64,000 bases of DNA, taken from assembly GCA_041917755.1 (NCBI GenBank), contig JAYRWY010000005.1, positions 115,018 to 179,017 of the forward strand, written 5' to 3'. Below the pieces are notes generated by a model. The model did not search any database. It was not told the DNA's origin and saw only the letters and a program-made list of their open reading frames with translations. Made by a program: the position numbers and the translations under genes. The DNA is from RGZA01 sp041917755. Lineage in GTDB: Bacteria; Pseudomonadota; Alphaproteobacteria; UBA9219; RGZA01. Numbering within the stretch: the stretch's first letter is position 1; each line of letters opens with the position of its first letter. Shown here piece by piece: positions 35,667 through 44,928 of this stretch.

Positions 35667-36044
35667 ATGACTGAAGCCAATAAAAACGGATATCGCATTC
35701 TGGTTGCCGAAGATAACCCCGCTGTTCGCGAGTTTATCCAGCGCGCGCTGGCCAGCGCTGACCATGACGTGACGGTAACCGCCGATGGCCAGCAGGCACT
35801 GGATCAATTATCCAAAGAAAGTTATCAGGTATTGGTCACCGACATTGTGATGCCGAATGTGGACGGCATTGCGCTCGCGCTTAAAGCGACCTCCCTGCAT
35901 CCGGATTTGCGTATCGTGATGATTTCCGGTTATGCGCAGGAACGGATGCGCGCCCATAATATTGACGCACTTGTGCACCGTATTATTGCCAAGCCATTCT
36001 CCATTCAGGAGATTTGCGACGCGGTTAAAGACGCGATGAACTAA
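35667..36044 (+). CDS. cpdR: CpdR-like single-domain response regulator
   Basis: 125 aa, receiver domain only. The acidic pair in ILVAEDN (about 15-16), phospho-acceptor Asp59 (VLVTDIVMP), Ser/Thr in MISGYAQ and Lys109 (IIAKPFS) are all present. Sequence and location next to the zinc-ribbon/ftsE genes match CpdR, which in Caulobacter controls ClpXP proteolysis of cell-cycle proteins when unphosphorylated. It is 35 bp behind the zinc-ribbon gene and 25 bp ahead of galU. Confidence 0.87.
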   Translation: MTEANKNGYRILVAEDNPAVREFIQRALASADHDVTVTADGQQALDQLSKESYQVLVTDIVMPNVDGIALALKATSLHPDLRIVMISGYAQERMRAHNIDALVHRIIAKPFSIQEICDAVKDAMN

Positions 36045-36069
36045 ACGATTCTTTTCAGGAAGCCCTCAA

Positions 36070-36948
36070 ATGCAAAAAGTCCGTAAAGCTGTGTTCCCGG
36101 TTGCCGGTTTAGGCACGCGGTTCCTTCCCGCAACCAAAGCGATGCCCAAGGAAATGCTGACATTGGTGGATAAGCCGCTGATCCAGTATGCCGTGGAAGA
36201 AGCGCGCGCCGCAGGTATTGAAGAATTTATTTTTGTTACCAGCAAAGGCAAAGACCCGCTGGAAGACCATTTTGATATGCACAGCGATTTGTACCGCACG
36301 CTGGAAGCGCGCGGTAAGGCAGCCGAATTGGAAGCTTTAAAGAAAACCGAAATTCCTTCAGGCCAGTTATTCTTTACCCGTCAACGTGAACCGCTGGGTC
36401 TTGGCCACGCCATCTGGTGCGCGCGTGCCGCATTAGGCAATGAGCCCTTTGCAGTATTGCTGCCTGACGTGGTGGTGCTTTCCAAGGCGCCATGTCTGGA
36501 ACAGATGATGGATGCCTATAAGCAGGTGGGCGGTAATTTATTGGCGGTGGAAGATGTGCCGCGCGAAGACACCAGCAAATACGGTATTCTGGATGTGGCC
36601 AAAGAAGACGGCCGTTTGGCGGTGGTGAAGGGATTGGTTGAAAAACCAAAACCGGAAGCTGCGCCATCAACTTTGTCGATCATCGGACGATATATTTTGC
36701 AGCCTGAAGTATTGGGATTGCTGGATACTAATGTGCAAAAAAATGCACGCGGCGCAGGCGGTGAAATCCAGCTAACCGATGCGATGATCGGCTTGATTGG
36801 CAAGCAGCCATTCCATGGCTTCCGCTTTGAAGGCAAGACCTATGATTGCGGCGATAAGGTTGGCTTTATTGAAGCCAATGTGGCGTTTGCCCTTTCGCGC
36901 CCCGATATGCGCGATGCCGTGCATAAGGCCGTCAAGAAGCTGGTTTAG
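36070..36948 (+). CDS. galU: UTP-glucose-1-phosphate uridylyltransferase
   Basis: 292 aa, the usual GalU size. The nucleotide-binding start is VFPVAGLGTRFLPATKAMPK (about 8-27), followed by PLIQYAVEEARAAGIEEFIF, LGLGHAIWCARAALGNEPF and EIQLTDAMIGL. It makes UDP-glucose from UTP and glucose-1-phosphate, feeding the UDP-glucose dehydrogenase at 40259 and glycosyltransferases. AGGAAG precedes the ATG. It probably belongs to the same transcript as cpdR. Confidence 0.96.
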   Translation: MQKVRKAVFPVAGLGTRFLPATKAMPKEMLTLVDKPLIQYAVEEARAAGIEEFIFVTSKGKDPLEDHFDMHSDLYRTLEARGKAAELEALKKTEIPSGQLFFTRQREPLGLGHAIWCARAALGNEPFAVLLPDVVVLSKAPCLEQMMDAYKQVGGNLLAVEDVPREDTSKYGILDVAKEDGRLAVVKGLVEKPKPEAAPSTLSIIGRYILQPEVLGLLDTNVQKNARGAGGEIQLTDAMIGLIGKQPFHGFRFEGKTYDCGDKVGFIEANVAFALSRPDMRDAVHKAVKKLV

Positions 36949-36957
36949 TTATTCCAA

Positions 36958-39078
36958 TTATCCCGGCATGCGTGCTGGTAATGCGGCTTGCGCTGTCGTT
37001 GGTTCACTGCGCTCTGGCCGGTGGGCAGACATCACTTGCCGCGTGCCTTTAATAAGCGTTGGCAATGCCCATGATGCAACAGCGCCAACCACCAGCGGGA
37101 TAGGCGCGCCAAGCGCAACAGCAGCTAATCCAATCGTACCAGCGGCCAATCCTTCGACAATGACAGCGCCCCTTGCATTATCAATCTTCGATGGATTGAC
37201 GGTTGCTTCGGCAGCAGCAGGGCGGAATAGCCAGTTGGGAAGTTTATTGGCAATGGATGTTGTGCTGGCAAATGTTGCAACGCCCACAGCAACGGCCAAG
37301 ATACCACTGAATAATGCGGCCACTTCATGACCGCCTGCCATGGATGACAAAGCATGGGATAATGCGTCATCAACTTTAAAGGCAGTTTTTGCGGCAAGAA
37401 GTGTAAGTAGTGGTGCGGTGGCACTGGTGCCGTAGACCACCAAAGTTTCCATCAGTGATTTGGTCGTGGACTGATTTTCTGTGGCTGTGGCCGCTGGCGA
37501 TACGGCGATTAGTGATGTGGTTGGCGATGTGGTTGCAGGTGACACGATGGCAGATGCGGACATAGCGGATTTGCCGAGGCGGCGTTCCCAGTATTGTGCG
37601 CTGGATTTTTCGGCAAATGGCGCAATGACATGGGCGAGTTTATCGACAACATTATCATCCTGTGCGATGTGGATGGCGCGGCCTTTCACATAAGTGACAC
37701 CACGGCCCATCAGCGGGATGCGTTCAAGGACTGATATAACAGCGTTGCCTGCTCGGGCAGTGGCTTGGCGCGTAGCAGCAGCCATGGATTGCCAGCGCTG
37801 CGATTTGGCGATGGGCGAGAGAATAAAAGTGTGCGCGGTTTTTGCAGCAGCATAGGCTGCAACAGGAACCCATATAAAACTTGGCGCGGTAAGGGCGGTT
37901 GCCAATACGCTGAGGCCAAGGAGGGTATGCCCCGTCCATGGTTTGACGATATGATTGTTAGCGAATGACATATCTTTCTTTACGTCATGAACCACATCCA
38001 GTTTATGAGTGTGATTGAGCCATGCGGCGAGTTGTTTGCCGCCAAATGGCGATTTGCTGGCCTGATTGGCGCAGGCTGCAAAAACGGCGGGCAGTAATAA
38101 TTTGGCTTTCGGGAAGAAAGTTGCGCAAACATTGGTAACCACAAATCCGGTCAGTAGCACGGGCAGCTTCACTGCCTCGAAGGCGACCATTTTTACTGTC
38201 GCGATGGATGGTAATAGGGATGCAAGGGTTGGTAGTGGCGCAGCCAGAAGATTTGCACCAAAGCTTTGTGCGCTTGCCAGAAGGCCTGGCAGTGCGGTTT
38301 GAAGGGCGCCCACACCGCTGGTCAATGCAGCGCTAAGGGTTGGAAGTGGTGCGGCCCACAGGGCTTGCCCGAAATGATATGTGCCAAGCGCCGCGCTTTT
38401 CAGAAGGGGCAATGCGGCATGTGCGCCAGCAGCAAGCCAATCCGGCATGAACCACGGGAATGAATATCCATGCAACAGAATCCCTGCCGCCGGAGAGAGC
38501 GGCGCAAAAATACCAAAGCACACAACCAATGCCAGCAAAGCATAATTGGGTGAAAGACTATTGCCCCATTTAAAGACACCTTCCATGCGGGCATCAAAAA
38601 AATCATGAATGAAATGCTCGAGGCTTTTGACATTCATGTGCTTCTTGGCCGTTTGCCAGCCGGTATAAACACGCGTGCTTTGCCAGTAAGTTTTGAATGA
38701 TTTGTATTTATCATCCAAATTTTGCATCAACTGATTGATGGCATCTCCGCGTTTAGGGAGCACGGCGCGCGCTGCCATCAGAGCGGGTTTGATAGCAATG
38801 TAATAAGGCAAGCGGCCAAACAGGTTATACAAAACATATGTCGGTAATTGAAAGCCAACCGCCACCGTAAGGTTGCCAAACCCGCGCGCCAGCGCAAGAC
38901 CCGGGCGTGCAACAACCTCCATCCCGATGCGGTAAATGGTATCCGCTGCAATGCGAACCAGTGGCCATGCCAGATTGAATGCAGTTTTTCCAACGCCATA
39001 TCCAACAACCGTGCTGGCGCGTGAGAGCGGCAAGGCTGTATTGGAGCGCGGCGCTGGTTCAATGGGTTGTTCTGGCAT
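36958..39078 (-). CDS. Large hypothetical membrane protein (706 aa)
   Basis: 706 aa from the ATG at 39078. Many hydrophobic, Ala/Leu/Pro-rich segments are spread through the protein (for example YALLALVVCFGIFAPLSPAA around 182-201 and MVAFEAVKLPVLLTGFVVTN around 300), broken by short polar stretches. The N-terminal 30 residues and the last 20 are polar. No transporter or enzyme motif is visible, and no signal peptide. It could be an integral membrane scaffold. It converges with galU, with stops 9 bp apart. Family unknown. Confidence 0.72.
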   Translation of the reverse strand: MPEQPIEPAPRSNTALPLSRASTVVGYGVGKTAFNLAWPLVRIAADTIYRIGMEVVARPGLALARGFGNLTVAVGFQLPTYVLYNLFGRLPYYIAIKPALMAARAVLPKRGDAINQLMQNLDDKYKSFKTYWQSTRVYTGWQTAKKHMNVKSLEHFIHDFFDARMEGVFKWGNSLSPNYALLALVVCFGIFAPLSPAAGILLHGYSFPWFMPDWLAAGAHAALPLLKSAALGTYHFGQALWAAPLPTLSAALTSGVGALQTALPGLLASAQSFGANLLAAPLPTLASLLPSIATVKMVAFEAVKLPVLLTGFVVTNVCATFFPKAKLLLPAVFAACANQASKSPFGGKQLAAWLNHTHKLDVVHDVKKDMSFANNHIVKPWTGHTLLGLSVLATALTAPSFIWVPVAAYAAAKTAHTFILSPIAKSQRWQSMAAATRQATARAGNAVISVLERIPLMGRGVTYVKGRAIHIAQDDNVVDKLAHVIAPFAEKSSAQYWERRLGKSAMSASAIVSPATTSPTTSLIAVSPAATATENQSTTKSLMETLVVYGTSATAPLLTLLAAKTAFKVDDALSHALSSMAGGHEVAALFSGILAVAVGVATFASTTSIANKLPNWLFRPAAAEATVNPSKIDNARGAVIVEGLAAGTIGLAAVALGAPIPLVVGAVASWALPTLIKGTRQVMSAHRPERSEPTTAQAALPARMPG

Positions 39079-39184
39079 TATCAATTCTCTTAAAAATATG
39101 CCTTAAAGTTTAACAACAGGTTTTAGTTTCAGCTAAACGAAATGGTTGCTCACAAGAATTATGTAAGGAGTTGTCTATCGCTGC

Positions 39185-39577
39185 TTAAGCCAGAAAACGG
39201 CTTTTGAATGCGGACAGGAACAGCGGTGCTTTGACGCCGTCATCTGCGCCGTTCAAACTATCGGCGATGCTGTCAATCACCGATACTGTGGCGCTGACGC
39301 TGTCGTGTTCCACATCATCTTCCATCGCATCGTAGAGCGGGATGAGGTCATCGTAATCGGTGAACTCGTCCGCCATGTTATCTGCCAGTTCATCGTTCAG
39401 GTCAGGGCGTGTGGCAATAAAATTCAGCGCGGTGGTCAGAAGATGGCTTAAGGGATGCGGCGCGGTGGGCGGCTGTTCATTAAATGCGTCTAAGGATGGT
39501 TCGTGCGCCGTACCGCCGACCGCCTGTTCATCATCAAATACGAAAATGTTTCTGGCGGTTTGCTCGGTGCGTTTCAT
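39185..39577 (-). CDS. Hypothetical acidic protein (130 aa)
   Basis: 130 aa from the ATG at 39577, which shares its A with the stop codon of the upstream gene (TAATG), so translation is probably coupled; the longer frame to 39640 lies inside that gene. The protein is very acidic in its second half (DELADNMADEFTDYDDLIPL, DAMEDDVEHD). No domain is recognised. It forms a two-gene unit with the 154-aa protein upstream. Confidence 0.7.
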   Translation of the reverse strand: MKRTEQTARNIFVFDDEQAVGGTAHEPSLDAFNEQPPTAPHPLSHLLTTALNFIATRPDLNDELADNMADEFTDYDDLIPLYDAMEDDVEHDSVSATVSVIDSIADSLNGADDGVKAPLFLSAFKSRFLA

Positions 39578-40041
39578 TACGCCACCTTCGCCGCAGGGCG
39601 GATGGTGGTGGGTGTTCCGCGCCCGTGTTTGCGATGCCATTCATGGGCATGGGCAAAGGCTTTGAGTTCGGCGGGTATAACAAAAATCATGCCGGTATAG
39701 GTGGTGATGTAGACGCCGCCTTCGTTATTGGTGCCGCCATAGGACATGATGTCAGACGGGTTAAGCAATACGGTTTCACCTTGATGCACGCTGTCCATGC
39801 TTTGGAATTCCAAAAACATCGGGCGGTCGGTCATTATGAAGCGGTCTTTGATGTATTGTTCAGGCGACAGTACAATGCAGTCACGCATGAATACGGTGCG
39901 AATTTCTTCGAAGGATTGTGGGGCGGTGTGGCGTTCGATGGGGGCGCGAAGTTTGGTGCGCTTATGAATAATCTCCGTCTCGCGGCCTTTGGAGCGAACA
40001 GCACTTACGAGTTCATACATAAAAAATATCGTATCCATCAT
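39577..40041 (-). CDS. Hypothetical protein (154 aa)
   Basis: 154 aa. Likely start is the ATG at 40041 or 40038, with AGGG just upstream; Met8 is another option. The sequence contains REIRTVFMRDCIVLSPEQYI-like alternating hydrophobic segments (about 45-100) suggesting a beta-rich fold, and ends with a basic region. No family is recognised. It is the first gene of a coupled pair and divergent from UDP-glucose dehydrogenase across a 217-bp gap. Confidence 0.65.
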   Translation of the reverse strand: MMDTIFFMYELVSAVRSKGRETEIIHKRTKLRAPIERHTAPQSFEEIRTVFMRDCIVLSPEQYIKDRFIMTDRPMFLEFQSMDSVHQGETVLLNPSDIMSYGGTNNEGGVYITTYTGMIFVIPAELKAFAHAHEWHRKHGRGTPTTIRPAAKVA

Positions 40042-40092
40042 GTGCCCTAAACTAGCGGTCTTTTATAAATTTAAAAACCATTATTCTTGTGA

Positions 40093-40121
40093 TTTAAGTG
40101 TAGCTTAAAACCACGAAAGTA
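40093..40121. promoter_or_regulatory. Candidate operator or promoter element (dyad plus CGAAAGTAA)
   Basis: TTTAAGTGTAGCTTAAA (40093-40109) is a dyad followed by ACCACGAAAGTAA. The counterpart at 901-929 has the same order of parts, TAAAACC[G/A]CGAAAGTAA being shared. It lies in the divergent region between 40041(-) and 40259(+). TTAA-N7-TTAA also resembles a CtrA site, but the final C of the consensus is missing. Confidence 0.35.
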
Positions 40122-40258
40122 AATAAGATGGCGGATGTTAACCACTTAAGACACAGCATATGTTATATAACGCCGCGCGCGTTGTGATGTAACTGCGTGG
40201 TAACCCACACGCGATGTGGACATTAACCAAACCGAGAAGAAAACTACCAAGGTATAAT

Positions 40259-41662
40259 ATGCGTATCGTCATGCTTGGAACAGGATATGTGGGACTGGTT
40301 TCCGGTGCCTGCTTTGCCGAATTCGGAATGGATGTCGTATGCGTGGATCAAGATGCAGCAAAAATTGCGCGTCTGCAAAACGGTGAAATTCCCATTTATG
40401 AACCGGGTCTTGAAGAGCTGGTGCAGAAAAATTCCAAACGCCAGACATTATCATTCACCACTGATTTAAAAGCCGCGATGCAAGGCGCGCATGCAGTGTT
40501 TATTGCGGTGGGTACACCATCGCGCAGAGGTGATGGCCATGCGGATTTAAGTTATGTGTATCAAGCTGCCAAGGATATTGCGCAGCACATCACCAGCTAT
40601 ACGGTGGTGGTGACCAAATCCACAGTGCCAGTAGGCACAGGCCGCGAAGTGGAAGAAATCATCGGGAAAATTGTGCCGCACGAGTTGTTTGATGTGGCAT
40701 CCAACCCGGAATTTTTACGCGAAGGTTCCGCGATTGCCGATTTCATGCGCCCCGACCGTGTGGTGATTGGCACGCATAGCAAACGCGCCGAAGATTTATT
40801 GAAGAGCATTTACCGCCCGTTATATCTGATTGAAACGCCGGTGGTGATTTCTGAATTGGAAACGGCTGAACTTGCCAAATACGCCGCCAATGCATTTTTG
40901 GCGATGAAGATTACCTTCATCAACGAGATTGCGGATTTGTGCGAGAAGGTTGGCGCGGATGTGCAGGGCGTGGCGCGCGCGATTGGTCTTGATGGCCGTA
41001 TTGGCCGCAAATTTTTGCATGCAGGCCCTGGTTATGGCGGTTCATGCTTTCCAAAAGATACGCTGGCGTTAACCCGCACAGGGCAAGAACATGATGCGCC
41101 CATTCGCCTTGTTGAAACGGTGGTGGATATTAATGCCAAACGCAAAAAGCAAATGGCCAGCCGCGTGATTGCCGCATGCGATGGCAGCGTGGCGGGTAAA
41201 ACGATTGCCGTACTTGGTGTAACATTCAAACCCAATACCGATGATATGCGCGATGCCCCTGCATTGGATATTTTGCCGATTTTGCAAGAAGCAGGTGCGC
41301 GCCTGCGTGCGTTTGATCCCGCAGGGATGCAGGAAGCAGAAAAAATGTTGCCCAACATTACGTGGTGCAAGGATGCATGGGATGCCATGACGGGCAGTGA
41401 TGCCTGCGTACTCATTACCGAATGGAATGAATTCCGCGCATTGCAACCCGCCAAAATTGCCGCCGTATTAAAAGACAAGGTGATGGTGGATTTACGCAAT
41501 GTGTATAAGCCTGCCGATATGCAGGCGGCGGGCTTAACCTATGTCTCCATCGGGCGCGGTGTAGATGCACGAGCCATTAGTGCGGATGATGCGCTTGCGA
41601 CTATTCTGGATGAGCTGAAGGCCGATGATGCCCCGCAGGATAATCCGGCTAAAAGTGCTTAA
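40259..41662 (+). CDS. ugd: UDP-glucose 6-dehydrogenase
   Basis: 467 aa from the ATG at 40259, with AAGG upstream; the open frame extends to 40214. The NAD-binding GTGYVG is at residues 7-12, the catalytic Cys263 in GPGYGGSCFPKDT, and the C-terminal UDP-binding domain has TFKPNTDDMRDAPAL. It oxidises UDP-glucose to UDP-glucuronate in the cytoplasm, using the product of GalU 3.3 kb upstream. UDP-glucuronate points to an acidic exopolysaccharide or capsule. Confidence 0.96.
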   Translation: MRIVMLGTGYVGLVSGACFAEFGMDVVCVDQDAAKIARLQNGEIPIYEPGLEELVQKNSKRQTLSFTTDLKAAMQGAHAVFIAVGTPSRRGDGHADLSYVYQAAKDIAQHITSYTVVVTKSTVPVGTGREVEEIIGKIVPHELFDVASNPEFLREGSAIADFMRPDRVVIGTHSKRAEDLLKSIYRPLYLIETPVVISELETAELAKYAANAFLAMKITFINEIADLCEKVGADVQGVARAIGLDGRIGRKFLHAGPGYGGSCFPKDTLALTRTGQEHDAPIRLVETVVDINAKRKKQMASRVIAACDGSVAGKTIAVLGVTFKPNTDDMRDAPALDILPILQEAGARLRAFDPAGMQEAEKMLPNITWCKDAWDAMTGSDACVLITEWNEFRALQPAKIAAVLKDKVMVDLRNVYKPADMQAAGLTYVSIGRGVDARAISADDALATILDELKADDAPQDNPAKSA

Positions 41663-41784
41663 AGCCCCTGTGTTGGAGGCTGAAATAACAAGCACATAAA
41701 TACGAAAGTAATTTTGCCCAGCAGCGCAGGCGTTTTGTTGGCTATATAGACCATTCGAAATCAATATTTTAAGTATTTAATAAA

Positions 41785-43065
41785 ATGAATAAGCATTGGT
41801 CGAACATACGTAGATTGCAAAGTGGCACGCATACCATCAAAGCGCCACCACCAGATCTTGAAAAATCTCTGGTGCTGTCGTCCTTTGGTATAAGTATAAG
41901 TATAACGCCATTGATTCAGCGATTAAGACCAACGCCATCTAATCCGCTGCCAGTATATAGCATTGATGAGTCTGATAGTGATCAGTTGTTGCAAGCCCAC
42001 GAAAGGATGTTGGCAAAAGAGGGATTGGATTTAACCAGACGAGTTGAAGAAATCACACCATCTCATATTGCACTTTATTATCAGCAGTTGAATAAAGCAG
42101 TCTGGCCATCTCCGAAGCTTGCTCTGGAGATTCAAAATCTCGCAGGCATCTCGGTTAGTTATTTATTTGAAGCGTGTCATGGTAGCACAAATAATTATCG
42201 ACCATTGACGAACGCTGAGTGTCGGGGTCGTTCAATCGCTGACATAGAGGCAATAAAAGTTCATGTTTTTACACAACCAAAAGGTGACACTGGTATCGAT
42301 GTGTTTCCGAATACATGGACATACTATCCAGCGATAGCTGAACAGCATGATCTCGGTGGCGATAAGCCAAGGGATTATGTGAGCGTTACTGGCTTAGAAA
42401 AGCAAAATATTTCTATGAAATTTGCAGGTAAAGAGAGGCCTGTAGCGGAGTTGTTTGCGAAAGTTAAAAAGTTTGCCCCTTCAATACAGGCCGAGCCGCC
42501 TCTATATACCATTAGCGCAAATGAAGAATGCAATCGCAGAAGTATTGGTGAGGTAGGGATACTGCGGATATTGGTTATACTTCATGCGCTTCAGCGTAGT
42601 CCAGAATGGGTGATGCAGGATGACATCTTAGCGGATGTTGCTGGCACTAACCGTCTTCGTCGCGGTCTTGGCAAATCACAACTGAGCCCAATTCACACCA
42701 TCAAAGTGAATGCCGATACTTTGCGGCGCATCGAAAAACAATTGCCGATAGATATTCAGCATGCTTTGGAGGATAGGGGGGCATACCACATCGAGGGGCT
42801 GGTGCTTGTTCGTGCATTTGAAAAGCGAAATGGTACAAAAGTAAAAGCGTATGCACGCTGTGCTGATGAAACGGTTCGCACATTAGCAACAGAAATTTTA
42901 CAGACAGAGCCAGTCAATTATCAAGACCTTGCCGAACTTGTTCGCGCTTGGGGTAATCGCAGTACAGCTGCAAGATGGATGCAATCTACTATCACACAAG
43001 TAAAGGTCGTGCGTCCTTCAGCTTTGCGAAAAGCTACAACCTCTTCTGAAAAACCTGAACCTTAA
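41785..43065 (+). CDS. Hypothetical protein with internal repeats (426 aa)
   Basis: 426 aa, AT-richer than its neighbours. Two segments resemble each other: NAECRGRSIADIEAIKVHVF (about 147-166) and NEECNRRSIGEVGILRILVI (about 249-268). Each is preceded by a Pro-Leu/Tyr segment, suggesting an internal duplication of about 100 residues. There is no signal peptide or membrane helix. Helix-turn-helix-like stretches may exist around 110-130 and 285-305, but this is weak. No family is recognised. The upstream region has CGAAAGTAATTTTGC. Foreign origin is possible. Confidence 0.7.
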   Translation: MNKHWSNIRRLQSGTHTIKAPPPDLEKSLVLSSFGISISITPLIQRLRPTPSNPLPVYSIDESDSDQLLQAHERMLAKEGLDLTRRVEEITPSHIALYYQQLNKAVWPSPKLALEIQNLAGISVSYLFEACHGSTNNYRPLTNAECRGRSIADIEAIKVHVFTQPKGDTGIDVFPNTWTYYPAIAEQHDLGGDKPRDYVSVTGLEKQNISMKFAGKERPVAELFAKVKKFAPSIQAEPPLYTISANEECNRRSIGEVGILRILVILHALQRSPEWVMQDDILADVAGTNRLRRGLGKSQLSPIHTIKVNADTLRRIEKQLPIDIQHALEDRGAYHIEGLVLVRAFEKRNGTKVKAYARCADETVRTLATEILQTEPVNYQDLAELVRAWGNRSTAARWMQSTITQVKVVRPSALRKATTSSEKPEP

Positions 43066-43067
43066 CG

Positions 43068-44159
43068 CTAACTGGCTGCTATCGCGAGCCACGCATCGGC
43101 ATGTGCGTTCCAATTATAAGCTGTATTCACAAAATCAATCTGGCGACGAAGATGGGCTTCGACATCGGCTGCGCTTTGGGATTGCTGCGCTTTGATGATG
43201 TGCTGGGTCAGCACGGTGAAGGCCGCCACATCCAGCGCGTCTTTTTCATAGTTCACACTGTTTGTATGTTCGACAGGGAGTTGCACGCCAAAGCCATGTG
43301 CTGTTTCGGGCAAGGCCGCCCGCGCCGTGATGATGGGCGTGCAGCCCGCCGCCATGGCTTCAGCCAGACAAATGCAAAACGTTTCCGGATAGGTGTTGGG
43401 GCTGATGAAATAACTCGCGCGTTTTAAACGATGGGGTAATTCAGCTTGCGAAACTGCGCCCACATGCGTCACGCCGACAATGGATTGCAGCTGCGTTTTA
43501 AACGCGGCCTGCGCGGCGTCATCATTATCAATGTTACAATCGGAATAGATTTCAAAACTCAGTTGCGGGAGTTGGGCTTTGAGTTGCGGTAATATTTTCG
43601 GCAAATGCAATAGCCCGCGTTTGCTGCTGCCCATATAGACAAGGATGGGTTGTTTATCTGCCAGAATGGACGTGCCATTAAACAGCGTATGAAAGGCGGG
43701 CGCGATGCCATTGGGTATCACATGCGCCTTGGCATGCTGCGGGATAAGCTGGGCATTGGTTTGATGTTGCCAGTTGCTGACGAACACAAAGCCATCAAAT
43801 ACAGGTAATGGCAAAATCCACGGATCATTGAACGCCGCTTCATGCATCCAGCCAAAGATTTTGGCTTGTGTCTTACCTCGAAGCGTCTCCACCAACTTTT
43901 TAGTCCAGCGGCCATTCATCACCAGCACATCGACATCGGATAGCGCCTGGGCATCATCGAGCTTTTCGGGCGGCAGGCTGTGAATCCCCGCAAAGATACC
44001 GGCTTCGCGGTTTTGATTAATGAGGGTGACTTTTGCCCCTTTTTTCAGCAACGCGGCCGCGAGATGGCAAACGGCAGCCTGTGTTCCACCCAAGGCCTCG
44101 GTTTGCGGGCTGGCACCAGTGTAATTGGCAGCAATATCGACAAAAGCAAAATGGGGCAT
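43068..44159 (-). CDS. Glycosyltransferase family 4 protein
   Basis: 363 aa with the GT-B layout. The N-terminal loop GGTQAAVCHLAAALLKKGAKV (about 24-44) is followed by VFVSNWQHQTN and HVIPNGIAP (about 147-155). The C-terminal donor-binding domain has ILVYMGSSKRG and the family's E-x7-E motif as PETFCICLAEAMAAGCTPII (about 272-291). It transfers a sugar from a nucleotide donor to an unknown acceptor, plausibly envelope polysaccharide given ugd nearby. Confidence 0.87.
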   Translation of the reverse strand: MPHFAFVDIAANYTGASPQTEALGGTQAAVCHLAAALLKKGAKVTLINQNREAGIFAGIHSLPPEKLDDAQALSDVDVLVMNGRWTKKLVETLRGKTQAKIFGWMHEAAFNDPWILPLPVFDGFVFVSNWQHQTNAQLIPQHAKAHVIPNGIAPAFHTLFNGTSILADKQPILVYMGSSKRGLLHLPKILPQLKAQLPQLSFEIYSDCNIDNDDAAQAAFKTQLQSIVGVTHVGAVSQAELPHRLKRASYFISPNTYPETFCICLAEAMAAGCTPIITARAALPETAHGFGVQLPVEHTNSVNYEKDALDVAAFTVLTQHIIKAQQSQSAADVEAHLRRQIDFVNTAYNWNAHADAWLAIAAS

Positions 44160-44295
44160 GAAGCGCCTTCAGGAGGGGTCTAACCCTATTTACTAACGAC
44201 ATTTTTTGCCTGTTGCCAGCGGGTTTTCAGCATGCTAAATCCACCCCGCCTAAATATCCCTCCTTTTGCCTAATTCTCTTAAGGGTTCTAGTTAC

Positions 44296-44883
44296 GTGAC
44301 CAATTCTTCGTTCGCCGGAAAGCCACTGCCTGTTGTTGCTACGCGCTATGCCAATGCGCTGTTTTTGCTTGCCGATGAGCGCGGTCAATTACCTATGGTT
44401 GAAAAGGAACTCCTGAGCTTTCAAGCTTTGCTGGCATCCAGCGCCGAGCTCACCAGTTTTATTACAAGCCCGCTGCTTCGCCGCGATGTAATTGTGAAAG
44501 GGCTTGATGCGCTATTTGCCAAGGCCAGCATTTCCGGCCTTGCCCAACAATTTTTCCATGTCGTGGTCAAGAATGGCCGCGCAGCTGCAATCCCTACCAT
44601 TATTCAAGGCTTCCTTACGCTGCTGGCTGAAACGCGCGGCGAAGTGGTGGCCGAAGTGACCGCAGCACATCCGCTGACCGATGCGCAAAAAGACATGATT
44701 GCCAGTGCGCTTCAACAATCCCTGAGCGCCAAGGGCGTTAAGAAGATTGTGATTGCACCCAAGGTTGATGAAAGCGTGCTTGGCGGCATGATGGTGCAAA
44801 TCGGCTCAAGCCTTTATGACGGCACCATCAAGGGCAAGTTGCAGAAACTATCACAGGTATTAAAGGCCAACCGCGCCGCATAA
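44296..44883 (+). CDS. atpH: ATP synthase F1 subunit delta
   Basis: 195 aa from the GTG at 44296, with AAGGG upstream; the frame extends to 44266. It has ATRYANALFLLADERGQL, the central FITSPLLRRDVIVKGLDALF and the C-terminal GGMMVQIGSSLYDGTIKGKL typical of delta/OSCP. It forms the peripheral stalk joint between F1 and Fo. It is the first gene of a two-gene operon with atpA. Confidence 0.93.
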   Translation: MTNSSFAGKPLPVVATRYANALFLLADERGQLPMVEKELLSFQALLASSAELTSFITSPLLRRDVIVKGLDALFAKASISGLAQQFFHVVVKNGRAAAIPTIIQGFLTLLAETRGEVVAEVTAAHPLTDAQKDMIASALQQSLSAKGVKKIVIAPKVDESVLGGMMVQIGSSLYDGTIKGKLQKLSQVLKANRAA

Positions 44884-44928
44884 GTATTATTAGACACATT
44901 GGTTACTAACGAAGGAAGAGTATTGAAG

